Shown: positions 25,879 through 36,538, numbered from the stretch's first letter. The stretch: DNA of 64,000 nucleotides from Makana argininalis_C (GCA_044442865.1 JBISJU010000001.1:62001-126000); one strand, 5' to 3'. A program made the numbers and translations. Notes: generated from the letters alone by a model not told the origin.

Positions 25879-28245
25879 TTAAATTAACATATCTTCTATA
25901 TTTTTAGTTTTAAAAGGATTATTTTTTAATGAAATCATCAGTACTTCTTCTATTTTATTAACAATTTTAATATTTAAAATTTTTAAAATATTAATAGGTA
26001 TATCTTCTAAATCCTTTTTATTTGCATAAGGTATTAAAACTTTTTTAATTCCACCTCTATGAGCAGCTAAAAGTTTTTCTTTTAACCCACCTATAGGTAA
26101 TATTTGCCCTCTTAAAGTAATTTCACCTGTCATAGCAATATACGATTTTACTGGATTTTTTGAAATACAAGAAAAAATAGAACTACATATAGCAATACCA
26201 GCACTTGGCCCATCTTTTGGAATTGCACCTTCTGGTACATGAATATGTAAATCTTGTGTTTCATATAAATAATTATTTATTCCTATTTTAAATGTTAATG
26301 ATTTTACTAATGTAAGAGCTGCTTGAATTGATTCTTTCATTACATTACCAAGAGAACCTGTATAAATTAATTTTCCATTACCAGGAACTGATACTGTTTC
26401 TATAGTTAATAGTTCACCACCAGTATCTGTCCAAGCCAATCCTGTTACTTGACCTATTATATTTTTTTTTTCTGCATACCCGTAATTAAATTTTTTAATA
26501 CCTAAAAATTTTTTTAAATTATTTTTATTTATATAAATATGTTTAATATTTTTATTTATTACTAATTTTTTTACTGTTTTTCTACATATTTTAGATATTT
26601 CTCTTTCTAAATTTCTCACGCCTGATTCTCTAGTATAATATCTCACTATATTTAGTATAGCTGATTTTTTTATTTCCAATTCATTGTTTTTAACAGCGTT
26701 TCTTTTTTTTTGTTTTGGAATTAAATAATTAATAGCTATATTAATTTTTTCATCTTCAGTATAACCTGAAATTTTTATTATTTCTAATCTATCAAGTAAG
26801 GGTGGTGATATATTCATAGAATTAGAAGTAGCTAAAAACATAACATCAGAAAGATCATAATCTACTTCTATATAATTATCATTAAATGTAATATTTTGTT
26901 CTGGATCTAAAACTTCAAGCAAAGCAGATGATGGATCCCCTCTTGTATCAAATGACATTTTATCAATTTCATCTAATAAAAATAAAGGATTTTTAACTCC
27001 TATTTTAGACATTTTTTGCATTATTTTTCCTGGCATTGATCCTATATAAGTACGACGATGACCACGAATTTCAGCTTCATCACGAACACCACCTAAAGAT
27101 ATTCTTATATATTTACGTCCAGTGGCTTTAGCTATAGATTTTCCAAGTGAAGTTTTACCTACACCAGGAGGCCCTACTAAACAAATAATTGGACCCTTGG
27201 TTTTATTTTTTCTACTTTGAACTGATAAATATTCTAAAATTCTTTCTTTTATATTATCTAATCCATAATGATCTTTTTCTAAAATATTTTTAGCTTTTAT
27301 AATATCCTTTTTAATATTACTTTTAATACACCAAGGAATAGATAATATACATTCAATATAACTTCTTACTACAGTGGATTCTGCTGACATTGATGACATT
27401 AATTTTAATTTATTAAATTCTGATGTAACTTTTGCTTTAGCTTCTTTAGACATTTTAGTATTTGCTATTTTTTTTTTTAATATTTCGTTTTCATTTTTTA
27501 TTTCATCTATATCACCTATTTCTTTTTGGATAGCTTTTATTTGTTCGTTTAAATAATAATCTCTTTGACTTTTTTCCATTTGATTTCTAACTCTATTTCT
27601 AATTTTTTTTTCTATTTTTAATAAATCAATTTCTAATTCAAGCATTTTCATCAGATATTCTATTTGTTCTTTAATATTATTTATTTCTAAAATTAATTGT
27701 TTATCAGATATTTTTAAAGGAATATGAGAAGCAATAGTATCAACTAATCTAGAAACATCATTAATAGAACTTAAAGAATCAATTACTTCTTTTGGTATTT
27801 TTTTATTTAACTTAATATATATTTTAAATTGATTTAATAAAGTTCTCATTAAAATTTCTTTTATTTTAAAATCTAATTTCTTAATTTTAACATCATGTAT
27901 TTCAGATACAAAATACTCACCATTATCACATAAATGTTTTATTTTAACTTTTTTTAAACCTTCAATTAATACTTTTATAGTTCCATCTGGAAGTTTAATT
28001 ATTTGAAGTATAAATGATAATGTACCTACATTATAAATATCTGTTATATCAGGATTGTCTTGTATAGATTCTTTTTGAGTTACTATTATAACTTTTTTAT
28101 TTAATTTAATTGCTTTTTCAAGACATTTAATTGATTTTTTTCTACCTATAAATAAAGGAATTATCATATATGGATAAACTACTACATCTCGAAGTGTTAA
28201 TACAGGAATTAATATAAGATTATTAATGTCTAAATTTGAATTCAT
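25879..28245 (-). CDS. lon: ATP-dependent protease Lon
   Basis: AAA+ protease that degrades misfolded and regulatory proteins. The 788 residues (784 in E. coli) have the N-terminal substrate domain beginning LILIPVLTLRDVVVYPYMI, Walker A GPPGVGKTSLGKS near residue 355, Walker B LFLLDEIDKM, sensor region LLDRLEI, and the serine of the Ser-Lys dyad in PKDGPSAG, with the lysine in GGLKEKLLAAHRGG. It is the last gene of clpP-clpX-lon in the E. coli order. hspQ, a known Lon-modulating partner, is also retained. Confidence 0.98.
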   Translation of the reverse strand: MNSNLDINNLILIPVLTLRDVVVYPYMIIPLFIGRKKSIKCLEKAIKLNKKVIIVTQKESIQDNPDITDIYNVGTLSFILQIIKLPDGTIKVLIEGLKKVKIKHLCDNGEYFVSEIHDVKIKKLDFKIKEILMRTLLNQFKIYIKLNKKIPKEVIDSLSSINDVSRLVDTIASHIPLKISDKQLILEINNIKEQIEYLMKMLELEIDLLKIEKKIRNRVRNQMEKSQRDYYLNEQIKAIQKEIGDIDEIKNENEILKKKIANTKMSKEAKAKVTSEFNKLKLMSSMSAESTVVRSYIECILSIPWCIKSNIKKDIIKAKNILEKDHYGLDNIKERILEYLSVQSRKNKTKGPIICLVGPPGVGKTSLGKSIAKATGRKYIRISLGGVRDEAEIRGHRRTYIGSMPGKIMQKMSKIGVKNPLFLLDEIDKMSFDTRGDPSSALLEVLDPEQNITFNDNYIEVDYDLSDVMFLATSNSMNISPPLLDRLEIIKISGYTEDEKINIAINYLIPKQKKRNAVKNNELEIKKSAILNIVRYYTRESGVRNLEREISKICRKTVKKLVINKNIKHIYINKNNLKKFLGIKKFNYGYAEKKNIIGQVTGLAWTDTGGELLTIETVSVPGNGKLIYTGSLGNVMKESIQAALTLVKSLTFKIGINNYLYETQDLHIHVPEGAIPKDGPSAGIAICSSIFSCISKNPVKSYIAMTGEITLRGQILPIGGLKEKLLAAHRGGIKKVLIPYANKKDLEDIPINILKILNIKIVNKIEEVLMISLKNNPFKTKNIEDMLI

Positions 28246-28370
28246 ATATTTATCTCTTTAATTTAATTAAGTTAAAATTCAAAAAAATAATTATAAATAT
28301 AAATTTTATAAATTTAAAATTTTTTATTAATTTAATAAATATAATATATATTAATATATATTATTTATTA

Positions 28371-29609
28371 TTATTTATAAATAATAATAGGTTTTGATTT
28401 CCCTAAAATAATAATTTCTTCTATTAATACTTTTTTAATATTTTTTTTAGAAGGAATTTCATACATGGTTTTTAATAAAATATGTTCTAAAATAGATCTT
28501 AATCCTCTAGCACCAGTTTTTCTTTTAATGGTTTTTTTTGCAATATATATTAAAATTTCATATTGAAATTCTAAATCTATGTTTTCTATTTTAAATAAAT
28601 TTTTATATTGTTTGATTATTGAATTTTTAGGTTTATATAAAATATTTAATAATTCTTTTTCATTTAATTTATTTAATTGTATTATTATTGGTAAACGTCC
28701 AACTAATTCTGGTATAAAACCATATTTTATTATATCTTGTGTATCAATATTATTGGTTTTAATTAAATTTTTATTATTTTCAAAATTATTTTTTATTATT
28801 GAATTGAATCCAATTCCTTTTTTAATTTTATTTTTATTTTCTATAAATCTATCTATTCCAGAGAATGAACCTCCGCAAATAAATAATATTTTAGAAGTAT
28901 CAATATTTAAACATTCTTGCAAAGGATGTTTTCTTCCACTTTTTATAGGAACTGAAGATATAGTTCCTTCTATTATTTTTAATAATGCTTGCTGTACACC
29001 TTCACCAGAAACATCTCTTGTAATAGATGGGTTAAAAGATTTACTAGAAATTTTATCAATTTCATCAATATATATTATTCCTTTTTCTGCTTTTTTAATA
29101 TCATAAGAACATTTTTGTAATAATTTATTTAAAATACTTTCTACATCATCTCCTACATAACCTGTTTCAGTAAGAGTTGTTGCATCTGATATAGCAAGAG
29201 GAATATTTAAAAAATCAGCAAGTTTTTTGATTAAAAGAGTTTTACCACTACCAGTCGGACCAATTATTAAAATATTACTTTTTTCAATTTTATCATTATT
29301 TATAATATAATCTTTATTGACACACTTGTAATGATTATAAATAGCAACAGAAAGTATTTTTTTAGCTTTTTTTTGACCTACAACATGTTTTTTTAAATAA
29401 TTATATATTTGATAAGGTTTTTTAATTGTAATATTTTTCACTTTAATATTATTTTTAATTATATTATTTTCAATCATTTTATTACATAAATATACACAAT
29501 TATTACATATACAAGATGATTTTCCTGAAATTATTTCACATACTTCTTTTTGATTTTTATTACAGAAAGAACAATAAAGTAATTTTTTATTTTTGTTCTT
29601 ATCTATCAT
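28371..29609 (-). CDS. clpX: ClpXP ATPase subunit ClpX
   Basis: Unfoldase that feeds substrates to ClpP. The 412 residues begin with a zinc finger of two CxxC pairs (CSFC near residue 13 and CNNC near residue 35), then Walker A GPTGSGKTLLIKKLA, Walker B IIYIDEIDKISSK, and the pore motif GYVGDDVES. The IGF-type loop that docks on ClpP is seen as KGIGFNSI. It is 54 nt downstream of clpP. Confidence 0.97.
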   Translation of the reverse strand: MIDKNKNKKLLYCSFCNKNQKEVCEIISGKSSCICNNCVYLCNKMIENNIIKNNIKVKNITIKKPYQIYNYLKKHVVGQKKAKKILSVAIYNHYKCVNKDYIINNDKIEKSNILIIGPTGSGKTLLIKKLADFLNIPLAISDATTLTETGYVGDDVESILNKLLQKCSYDIKKAEKGIIYIDEIDKISSKSFNPSITRDVSGEGVQQALLKIIEGTISSVPIKSGRKHPLQECLNIDTSKILFICGGSFSGIDRFIENKNKIKKGIGFNSIIKNNFENNKNLIKTNNIDTQDIIKYGFIPELVGRLPIIIQLNKLNEKELLNILYKPKNSIIKQYKNLFKIENIDLEFQYEILIYIAKKTIKRKTGARGLRSILEHILLKTMYEIPSKKNIKKVLIEEIIILGKSKPIIIYK

Positions 29610-29663
29610 TATTTGACCTCTTTAATAATAATTTTTACCGTTATAATTAAAAATTATTTTTTT

Positions 29664-30287
29664 TTAAATTCTTTTTTTTAAAATATAATCAACTAAACCA
29701 TATTTAATTGCTTCATTTGCAGATAAAAAACAATCTCTTTCAGTATCTTTGCATATGGTTTCAATATTTTGCCCTGTATGTTTAGACATTAATTTATTAA
29801 TTTTTTTTTTTATTTTTAAAATTTCATTAGCATGAATTTCTATATCAGTAGCTTGACCTTTAAATCCTCCTAAAGGTTGATGAATCATAATTCTCGAATT
29901 TGGTAGACAAAATCTTTTTCCTTTTGAACCACTAGCTAGTAATAATGCTCCCATAGAAGAAGCTTGACCCATACATAAAGTACTAATATCTGGTTTTACA
30001 AATTGTATTGTATCATATATTGACATACCTGATGTAATTATTCCACCTGGAGAATTAATATATAAATTTATATCTTTTGAAGGATCTTCGGATTCTAAAA
30101 ATATTATTTGAGCTACTATTAAATTTGCCATGTAATCTTCTATATATCCTGTTATAAATATTATTCTATCTTTTAATAATTTAGAAAAAATATCATATAA
30201 ACGCTCACCTCTATATGTATTTTCTACAACAATTGGTAAAAAATACTTTTCATGTAAAAAATTAAAACAATTATTATATAATGACAT
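29664..30287 (-). CDS. clpP: ATP-dependent Clp protease proteolytic subunit
   Basis: Serine protease ring of ClpXP. The 207 residues equal the E. coli length. The catalytic serine lies in GQASSMGALLLASG, the histidine in RIMIHQPLGG, and the aspartate in DTERDCFLSANEA. A short N-terminal stretch before IVVENTYRGERLYDI would be the processed propeptide. tig, upstream in E. coli, is missing. Operon with clpX and lon. Confidence 0.98.
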   Translation of the reverse strand: MSLYNNCFNFLHEKYFLPIVVENTYRGERLYDIFSKLLKDRIIFITGYIEDYMANLIVAQIIFLESEDPSKDINLYINSPGGIITSGMSIYDTIQFVKPDISTLCMGQASSMGALLLASGSKGKRFCLPNSRIMIHQPLGGFKGQATDIEIHANEILKIKKKINKLMSKHTGQNIETICKDTERDCFLSANEAIKYGLVDYILKKRI

Positions 30288-30397
30288 AATATATCCTTTA
30301 ACATTGATTTAAAAAAATAAATATAAAATTTAGTTAAATTAATTTAAATTATAATTAATATTATAATATATATATTTTTTTAAAATTATTTTTTTTT

Positions 30398-31678
30398 TTA
30401 ATTTTTCCAATTTAATAAACAATGTTTTTTTTTACCTTTTTTTAAAATAGTAAATTTATTATAAAGTTTATCATTTTCATTTAATAAATATTTAGGATTA
30501 TTTTGTTTGTTACCATTTATTGATATTGCATTTGATATTATTAATATTTTAGCTTGAGTACGAGATTTAGCTAAATTAGCATTTTTTAAAATTTGTGGTA
30601 AATCGTAATTTTTTTTTATTTTTATAGTTTTCATACCATCTTTATATAATTGTCTAAAATCGTTTTTTGTCAAATTTAAAACTTTATTTTTAAATAAACT
30701 ATATGTTATTCTTTTTGCTGAATTTAAACCTATTTTTCCATGAATAAGTTGAGTAATTTCTTCTGCTAATATTTTTTTTTTATAGTTAGAAGAGTTTTTT
30801 ACAAACTTATATTTTTTTTTTATATTTTTAATTTTAATATTATTAACTAAATTAAAAATTTTTAAAAATTGACATAAATTAATATCAGAAATATTAATCC
30901 AATATTGATAAAATTTATAAGGACTTGTTTTATTTTTATCCAACCAAATTGTCCCTTCTGATGTTTTACCAAATTTTATTCCATTAGAATTAGTTATAAT
31001 AGGCACAGTTAATCCATATACTTTTTTTTTATATAATTTATTAGTTAAAAATATCCCAGAAGTAATATTTCCCCATTGATCAGCTCCACCAATTTGTAAT
31101 TTTATATTATATTTTTTATAAAGATAAGAAAAATCATAACTTTGTAATAAATTATAAGAAAATTCAGTAAAAGAAATACCGTTTTTTTTAAAATTTAATC
31201 TATTTTTAATAATTTCTTTTGTAATCATTTTATTTATTGTAAAATATTTTCCTATTTTATTTAAAAAATCAATAATATTAATTTTCTTAAACCACGATTT
31301 ATTATTTAATATAACAGCGCTATTTTCTCCACAATTAAAATTTAAAAACATAGATATTTGAACCTTAATTTTTTTAATATATGTATTAATTTTTTCAACA
31401 TTTTTAAAATTACGTTCTGTACTTTTAAAGCTTGGATCACCAATTAATACAGTAGAACCACCAATTAATATTATTGGACGATGTCCTGATAATTGAAAAT
31501 GTTTTAAACATAATAAAACAACTAAATGACCAACATGTAGACTATCAGCTGTAGGATCAAAACCACAATATAAATTTATATTTTTTTTTAGTAAAATATT
31601 TGATAAATCATCTTTATTTGTAATTTGATAAATCATATTTCTATCATATAATTCTTTTATTAAATTATTTTTTTTCAT
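30398..31678 (-). CDS. tyrS: Tyrosyl-tRNA synthetase
   Basis: Class I synthetase, 426 residues (424 in E. coli). The HIGH-type motif appears as ADSLHVGHLV, the tyrosine-binding QSYDFSYL and GGADQWGNIT follow, and the KMSKS equivalent is KFGKTSEGTIWLD. The C-terminal S4-like domain is present (LAKSRTQAKILIISNAISIN). It stands between clpP and cyoA on the minus strand. Confidence 0.97.
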   Translation of the reverse strand: MKKNNLIKELYDRNMIYQITNKDDLSNILLKKNINLYCGFDPTADSLHVGHLVVLLCLKHFQLSGHRPIILIGGSTVLIGDPSFKSTERNFKNVEKINTYIKKIKVQISMFLNFNCGENSAVILNNKSWFKKINIIDFLNKIGKYFTINKMITKEIIKNRLNFKKNGISFTEFSYNLLQSYDFSYLYKKYNIKLQIGGADQWGNITSGIFLTNKLYKKKVYGLTVPIITNSNGIKFGKTSEGTIWLDKNKTSPYKFYQYWINISDINLCQFLKIFNLVNNIKIKNIKKKYKFVKNSSNYKKKILAEEITQLIHGKIGLNSAKRITYSLFKNKVLNLTKNDFRQLYKDGMKTIKIKKNYDLPQILKNANLAKSRTQAKILIISNAISINGNKQNNPKYLLNENDKLYNKFTILKKGKKKHCLLNWKN

Positions 31679-31931
31679 TTTTTATATTCCATTTTAATTT
31701 ATAAAATATATTTATAATTTAATATAACTAAATAAATTAAATATTGATTTAATATAAATTACTTGATATTATTTATATATTTAAAATTAAGTTTTTAATA
31801 TTTTATTTATATTTTAATTCAAAATAAAAGAACCTTAAATACCAAAATTAATTTTTAGAATTTATGTTAAAAATTAATTAGTAATTTAAAAATTAATGTT
31901 TATAAATTTTTAACATTTAGAGTATAAATAC

Positions 31932-32792
31932 ATGAAAATAATAAAATTTATATATACAATATTCATGTTTGTATTTTTTATGTGTTTAAGTGGTTGTAAA
32001 GAAATAGTTATAATGTTTCCAAAAGGACAAATTGGGATAGAGCAACGTAATTTAATTATAATATCTTTAATTTTGATGTTATTATTAATAATACCTATAA
32101 TAGCAATCACTTTTATATTTATATTAAAATATAAATCATCAAATTTAAATTCTAAATACAATCCTGATTGGTGTTATTCTAAAAAAATAGAATTTTTTAT
32201 ATGGAGTATACCTATTGTTATAGTCTCTATTTTAAGTTATATAACATGGAATTCAACGCATGAATTAGATCAAAAAAAAAAAATAATATCAAAAAATAAA
32301 ACAATAAATATTCAAGTTATATCTTTGGATTGGAAATGGTTATTTATTTATCCTAAAAATAATATTGCTACTATAAACGAAATTGTTTTTCCTGTTAATA
32401 TTCCAATAAAATTTGAAATTACATCAGATTCAGTTATGAATTCATTTTTTATTCCTCAATTAGGAAGTCAAATTTATGCTATGTCAGGTATGAATTCTAT
32501 ACTTAATCTGATATCAAATAAATCTGGAAATTATAAAGGAATCTCATCTAATTTTAGTGGAAAAGGTTTTTATGGAATGAAATTTAAAGTTATTGTTACA
32601 CCTAATAAATATGATTTTTTAAAATGGATTAAAAAAGTAAAGTCATCTTTTAATATTATTAAAGATATTAAAGATTATGAAAAAATATCTTATCCAAGTG
32701 AAAAAAACAAAATACAATATTTTTCTTTTGTTATACCTAAATTATATCAATATGTAATTAAAAAACCTTATCAAAAAAATAAATTTATTTAA
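31932..32792 (+). CDS. cyoA: Cytochrome bo3 ubiquinol oxidase subunit II
   Basis: Subunit II of the terminal oxidase. The 286-residue protein starts with a lipoprotein signal ending CLSGC near residue 22, followed by two membrane segments and a periplasmic cupredoxin-like domain with ISLDWKWLFIYP, NSFFIPQLGSQIYAMSGM and GKGFYGMKFKV. It is shorter than E. coli CyoA (315). First gene of cyoABCD. A 12-bp inverted repeat (31864-31875 with 31905-31916) lies just upstream. Confidence 0.95.
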   Translation: MKIIKFIYTIFMFVFFMCLSGCKEIVIMFPKGQIGIEQRNLIIISLILMLLLIIPIIAITFIFILKYKSSNLNSKYNPDWCYSKKIEFFIWSIPIVIVSILSYITWNSTHELDQKKKIISKNKTINIQVISLDWKWLFIYPKNNIATINEIVFPVNIPIKFEITSDSVMNSFFIPQLGSQIYAMSGMNSILNLISNKSGNYKGISSNFSGKGFYGMKFKVIVTPNKYDFLKWIKKVKSSFNIIKDIKDYEKISYPSEKNKIQYFSFVIPKLYQYVIKKPYQKNKFI

Positions 32793-32832
32793 ATTATTTT
32801 AAACAAATATTTTATTTAATTGAGGATAAATA

Positions 32833-34827
32833 ATGATTTTAGGAAAGTTGAATTTTACTTCAATTCCATACAATGAACCAATTGTAATGTTTACAATAAT
32901 TATAACATTATTTGTAATAATAGGATTATTTATTGTTATTACTTATTTTGCAAAATGGAAATATATTTGGTCTGAATGGATAACTTCACTAGATCATAAA
33001 AAAATAGGAATAATGTATATTATTACATCATTTATAATGTTATTAAGAGGTTTTATAGATGCTTTAATGATGCGTTTTCAACAATCTATTGTTTCATCTG
33101 GAAGTAATGGTTTTTTAACACCTAAGCATTATAATCAAATAATCACTGCTCATGGTGTTATTATGATTATTTTTATGGCCACACCTTTAATTATAGGATT
33201 AATGAATATTATAATTCCATTGCAAATAGGATCCAGGGATGTCGCATTTCCTGTTTTAAATTCTATAAGTTTTTGGTTATTTTTTTCAGGTGTTATTCTT
33301 ATAAATTTATCTCTTGGTATTGGTGAATTTGCACAAACAGGCTGGTCTGCTTATCCCCCTTTATCAGGTATAGAATATAGTCCAGGTGTAGGTGTAGATT
33401 ATTTAATATGGAGCGTGCAAATAGCTGGTATTGGTACAATTCTTACTGGTATAAATTTTTTTACTACTATTATTAAAATGAGAGCTCCTGGAATGAAAAT
33501 GATGAAAATGCCAGTATTTGTATGGACTTCTTTATGTACTAATATATTAATCATTGCTGCGTTTCCAATTTTAACAATAACACTTTTATTATTAACATTA
33601 GATAGATATATAAATACACATTTTTTTACTAATGAAATGGGTGGTAATATTATGATGTATATAAATCTTTTTTGGGCTTGGGGACATCCAGAGGTTTATA
33701 TTTTAATATTACCTGTATTTGGTATTTTTTCAGAAATAGTATCAACTTTTACTAAAAAGCGTCTTTTTGGTTATAAGTCATTAATATGGGCTACTATTGC
33801 AATAACTTTATTATCTTTTAGTGTATGGCTCCACCATTTTTTTACTATGGGTTCTGGAGCTGATGTGAATGCATTTTTTGGTATTATGACTATGATAATT
33901 GCTATACCAACTGGAGTTAAAATTTTTAATTGGTTATTTACAATTTATAGAGGTAAAATAAATTTTCATCCGTCAATGTTATGGACTATAGGTTTTATAA
34001 TTACTTTTTCTATAGGCGGTATGGCTGGAGTATTACTTTCAATACCTGGAATTGATTTTGTATTACATAATAGTATGTTTTTAGTAGCTCATTTTCATAA
34101 TGTAATTATAGGAGGTGTTGTTTTTGGATGTTTTGCAGGAATTAATTATTGGTTTCCTAAAGTTTTTGGTTTTATTTTAAACGAAAGATGGGGAAAAATT
34201 TCTTTTTATTTTTGGATTTTGGGATTTTACATTTCATTTATTCCTCTTTATATATTAGGATTAATGGGAATGACTAGAAGATTAAGTAAAGATATAGATA
34301 TAAGTTTTCATAACTTATTAAAAATATCAGCTATAGGTAGTATTATTATTGCTATAGGTATTATATGTCAAATTATACAAGTAATTTTAAGTATTATTAA
34401 TAGAAAAAAAAATATAGATTTTACAGGAGACCCATGGGATGGAAGAACTTTAGAATGGTCTACTTCTTCACCACCTCCTTTTTATAATTTTGCTATTATA
34501 CCTGAAGTAAATAATAAAATAGATATTTTTTGGTATTTTAAAAATAAAAAAAATATAAATAATAAAGTGAATTTAAATTATAAAAAAATTCATATGCCTA
34601 AAAATAAAAATATAGGTTTTATAATATTTATAATAAGTACTTTTTTATGTTTTTCATTAGTTTGGCATATTTGGTGGATTTCAATAATATCTATTATATT
34701 ATTAATAATTTCTTTCGTATTTCATACTTTAAATGAAGATTTATATATAAATATAACATTGGATACGATTAAAAAAATAGAAAATCAAAATATTAAAAAA
34801 AAATTAAATAATAAAATGTTAAAATAA
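32833..34827 (+). CDS. cyoB: Cytochrome bo3 ubiquinol oxidase subunit I
   Basis: Catalytic heme-copper subunit of 664 residues (663 in E. coli), with many membrane helices. The heme ligand in ITAHGVIM, the cross-linked histidine and tyrosine in WGHPEVYILILP, the copper-ligand pair in WLHHFFTMG, and the histidines in VAHFHNVIIGG are all present. The proton-channel region KIGIMY lies near the start. A GAGGATAA site precedes the ATG. Expected product: a proton-pumping quinol oxidase. Confidence 0.98.
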   Translation: MILGKLNFTSIPYNEPIVMFTIIITLFVIIGLFIVITYFAKWKYIWSEWITSLDHKKIGIMYIITSFIMLLRGFIDALMMRFQQSIVSSGSNGFLTPKHYNQIITAHGVIMIIFMATPLIIGLMNIIIPLQIGSRDVAFPVLNSISFWLFFSGVILINLSLGIGEFAQTGWSAYPPLSGIEYSPGVGVDYLIWSVQIAGIGTILTGINFFTTIIKMRAPGMKMMKMPVFVWTSLCTNILIIAAFPILTITLLLLTLDRYINTHFFTNEMGGNIMMYINLFWAWGHPEVYILILPVFGIFSEIVSTFTKKRLFGYKSLIWATIAITLLSFSVWLHHFFTMGSGADVNAFFGIMTMIIAIPTGVKIFNWLFTIYRGKINFHPSMLWTIGFIITFSIGGMAGVLLSIPGIDFVLHNSMFLVAHFHNVIIGGVVFGCFAGINYWFPKVFGFILNERWGKISFYFWILGFYISFIPLYILGLMGMTRRLSKDIDISFHNLLKISAIGSIIIAIGIICQIIQVILSIINRKKNIDFTGDPWDGRTLEWSTSSPPPFYNFAIIPEVNNKIDIFWYFKNKKNINNKVNLNYKKIHMPKNKNIGFIIFIISTFLCFSLVWHIWWISIISIILLIISFVFHTLNEDLYINITLDTIKKIENQNIKKKLNNKMLK

Positions 34828-34850
34828 AAAAAACAAATTTAGAGAATAAA

Positions 34851-35432
34851 ATGTTAAATATAAAAAAAAAAAATAATGAAAATAATGTTAAAATTTTTGG
34901 TTTTTGGATTTATTTAATGAGTGATATTATATTATTTTCTACTTTATTAGCAACTTATTTTGTTTTAAAAAATCATTCATCTAATTTTATTGAAGTAAAA
35001 AAAATTTTTAATTTATTTTTTATTTTTATTGAAAGTATTATATTACTCACAAGTAGTTTTACATATGCAATTTCTTTTTTTTATATTAAAAATTTTAATA
35101 AATTAAAATCAATTTTATATTTAATTATAACTATTTTATTAAGTTTTATATTTGTATTTATTGAAATTTATGAATTTTCAAATTTAATTCACAAAGGTTA
35201 TTGTTATAATAAAAGCGCATTTTTATCTGCTTATTTTACTTTAATTGGAATGCATGGTATACATGTACTAGTTGGTATTTTATGGATAATTATAATGATT
35301 CTTCATTTATATATAAATGGTTTTAGTAAATTAAATTTAATTAGATTTAAATGTTTAAGTTTATTTTGGCATTTATTAGATATAATTTGGATTATAATTT
35401 TTACATTTGTTTATTTAATTGGAGTTATATAA
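34851..35432 (+). CDS. cyoC: Cytochrome bo3 ubiquinol oxidase subunit III
   Basis: Integral membrane subunit without redox centres. The 193 residues (204 in E. coli) contain FGFWIYLMSDIILFSTLLATY, typical of the first helix, then GMHGIHVLVGILW and the C-terminal FWHLLDIIWIIIFTFVYL. It follows cyoB after 24 nt and ends directly before cyoD. Confidence 0.95.
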   Translation: MLNIKKKNNENNVKIFGFWIYLMSDIILFSTLLATYFVLKNHSSNFIEVKKIFNLFFIFIESIILLTSSFTYAISFFYIKNFNKLKSILYLIITILLSFIFVFIEIYEFSNLIHKGYCYNKSAFLSAYFTLIGMHGIHVLVGILWIIIMILHLYINGFSKLNLIRFKCLSLFWHLLDIIWIIIFTFVYLIGVI

Positions 35433-35756
35433 TTGAATAAAAAAAAAAAAAAAATTAAAAAAAATAATTTAAATAAAAAAGAATATTTTTTAGGTTTTTT
35501 ATTTTCTTTGTTTTTTACAATATTATCATTTATTATTGTAAATACTAATTTACATAGTATTAAAACTATTATTTATATTTTAATTTTATTTTTCATTAAT
35601 ATTATGATACATTTTATATTTTTTTTAAAAATAAATAAAAATACAACAAGTATTTGGTATATTGTATCATTTTTATTTACATTGTTAATTTCAATTATTT
35701 TAATATGTGGTTCTTGTTTAATATTTAACAGTATTGGTAATCATTTTATTAATTAA
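35433..35756 (+). CDS. cyoD: Cytochrome bo3 ubiquinol oxidase subunit IV
   Basis: Small subunit with three membrane helices, 107 residues. The TTG start touches the cyoC stop, indicating translational coupling. A lysine-rich cytoplasmic N-terminus leads to the first helix (YFLGFLFSLFFTILSFIIV), and MIHFIFFLKIN fits subunit IV. cyoE, which should follow, is absent; a terminator hairpin and convergent def come next. Confidence 0.9.
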   Translation: MNKKKKKIKKNNLNKKEYFLGFLFSLFFTILSFIIVNTNLHSIKTIIYILILFFINIMIHFIFFLKINKNTTSIWYIVSFLFTLLISIILICGSCLIFNSIGNHFIN

Positions 35757-35832
35757 TATAAATTATATTAATATATAAATGTATAATTTATTTTTTATTA
35801 TTTTTAATATTTATAAATATTTTTATTTTTAA

Positions 35833-35867
35833 AATGTGTATTTATTTTAAATTAATAAATACACATT
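35833..35867. terminator. Terminator between cyoD and def
   Basis: A 14-bp perfect stem (35833-35846 with 35854-35867, including TGTGTATTTATT) and a 7-nt loop lie between convergent cyoD and def. T-rich flanks on both strands suit a bidirectional terminator. Confidence 0.8.
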
Positions 35868-35901
35868 AAAATATTTATTTTAAATAAAAAATATAAGTTT
35901 A

Positions 35902-36363
35902 TTATTTTTTATTTTTTTTATTAAAATAATCAATAAATAATTTACCAATTAAATGATCAATTTCATGTTGTATACATATTGATAATAAATTACAAGCATA
36001 TAATTCAAAATATTTACCTTGATAATTTTTTGCTCTTAATTTTATTTTTTTATATCTTTTAATAACACCACTTACATTAGGAATTGATAAACATTTTTCA
36101 TGTGAATTTATAATACCTTTTGTTTTGATAATTTCTGGATTAATTAAAATTAATTTAGTTTTATTTGTTTTAATAATATCAATAACAATTATACGTTTAT
36201 TAATATTTACTTGAGTTGCTGCTAATCCTATACCGTTAAAATGGTACATTGTTTTAAGCATATTATCTATTATATTTCTAATATTATCGTTAACTATATT
36301 AACGACATTAGCAATTTTACGTAATCTTATATCAGGGTAATGTAATATTTTTAATATTGTCAT
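35902..36363 (-). CDS. def: Peptide deformylase
   Basis: Metalloenzyme that removes formyl from new polypeptides. The 153 residues carry motif 1 GIGLAATQ, motif 2 in the form EKCLSIP and motif 3 QHEIDHLIGKLF. The metal ligands (cysteine of motif 2, two histidines of motif 3) and the catalytic glutamate are intact, but the normally invariant glycine of EGCLS is lysine. The C-terminus is shorter than in E. coli (169). fmt, the usual partner, is not adjacent. Confidence 0.95.
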   Translation of the reverse strand: MTILKILHYPDIRLRKIANVVNIVNDNIRNIIDNMLKTMYHFNGIGLAATQVNINKRIIVIDIIKTNKTKLILINPEIIKTKGIINSHEKCLSIPNVSGVIKRYKKIKLRAKNYQGKYFELYACNLLSICIQHEIDHLIGKLFIDYFNKKNKK

Positions 36364-36538
36364 ATATTATATTATAATATTTTTTAAAAGTTATTTTAAT
36401 TAAATTTAAAATAGTATATAATAAAATATGATTATTTTAATAAATTTTTAAAAATTATTATATTTTAAAAATTAAGTTTACATTTTAATTAAAATAATAT
36501 AATATATTTAATTATTATATTTAATATTATCATTAACA

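Noticed and set aside
28579..29106. Open frame of 175 codons on the plus strand
   Set aside because: It is antisense to clpX, which is fully conserved in this region.
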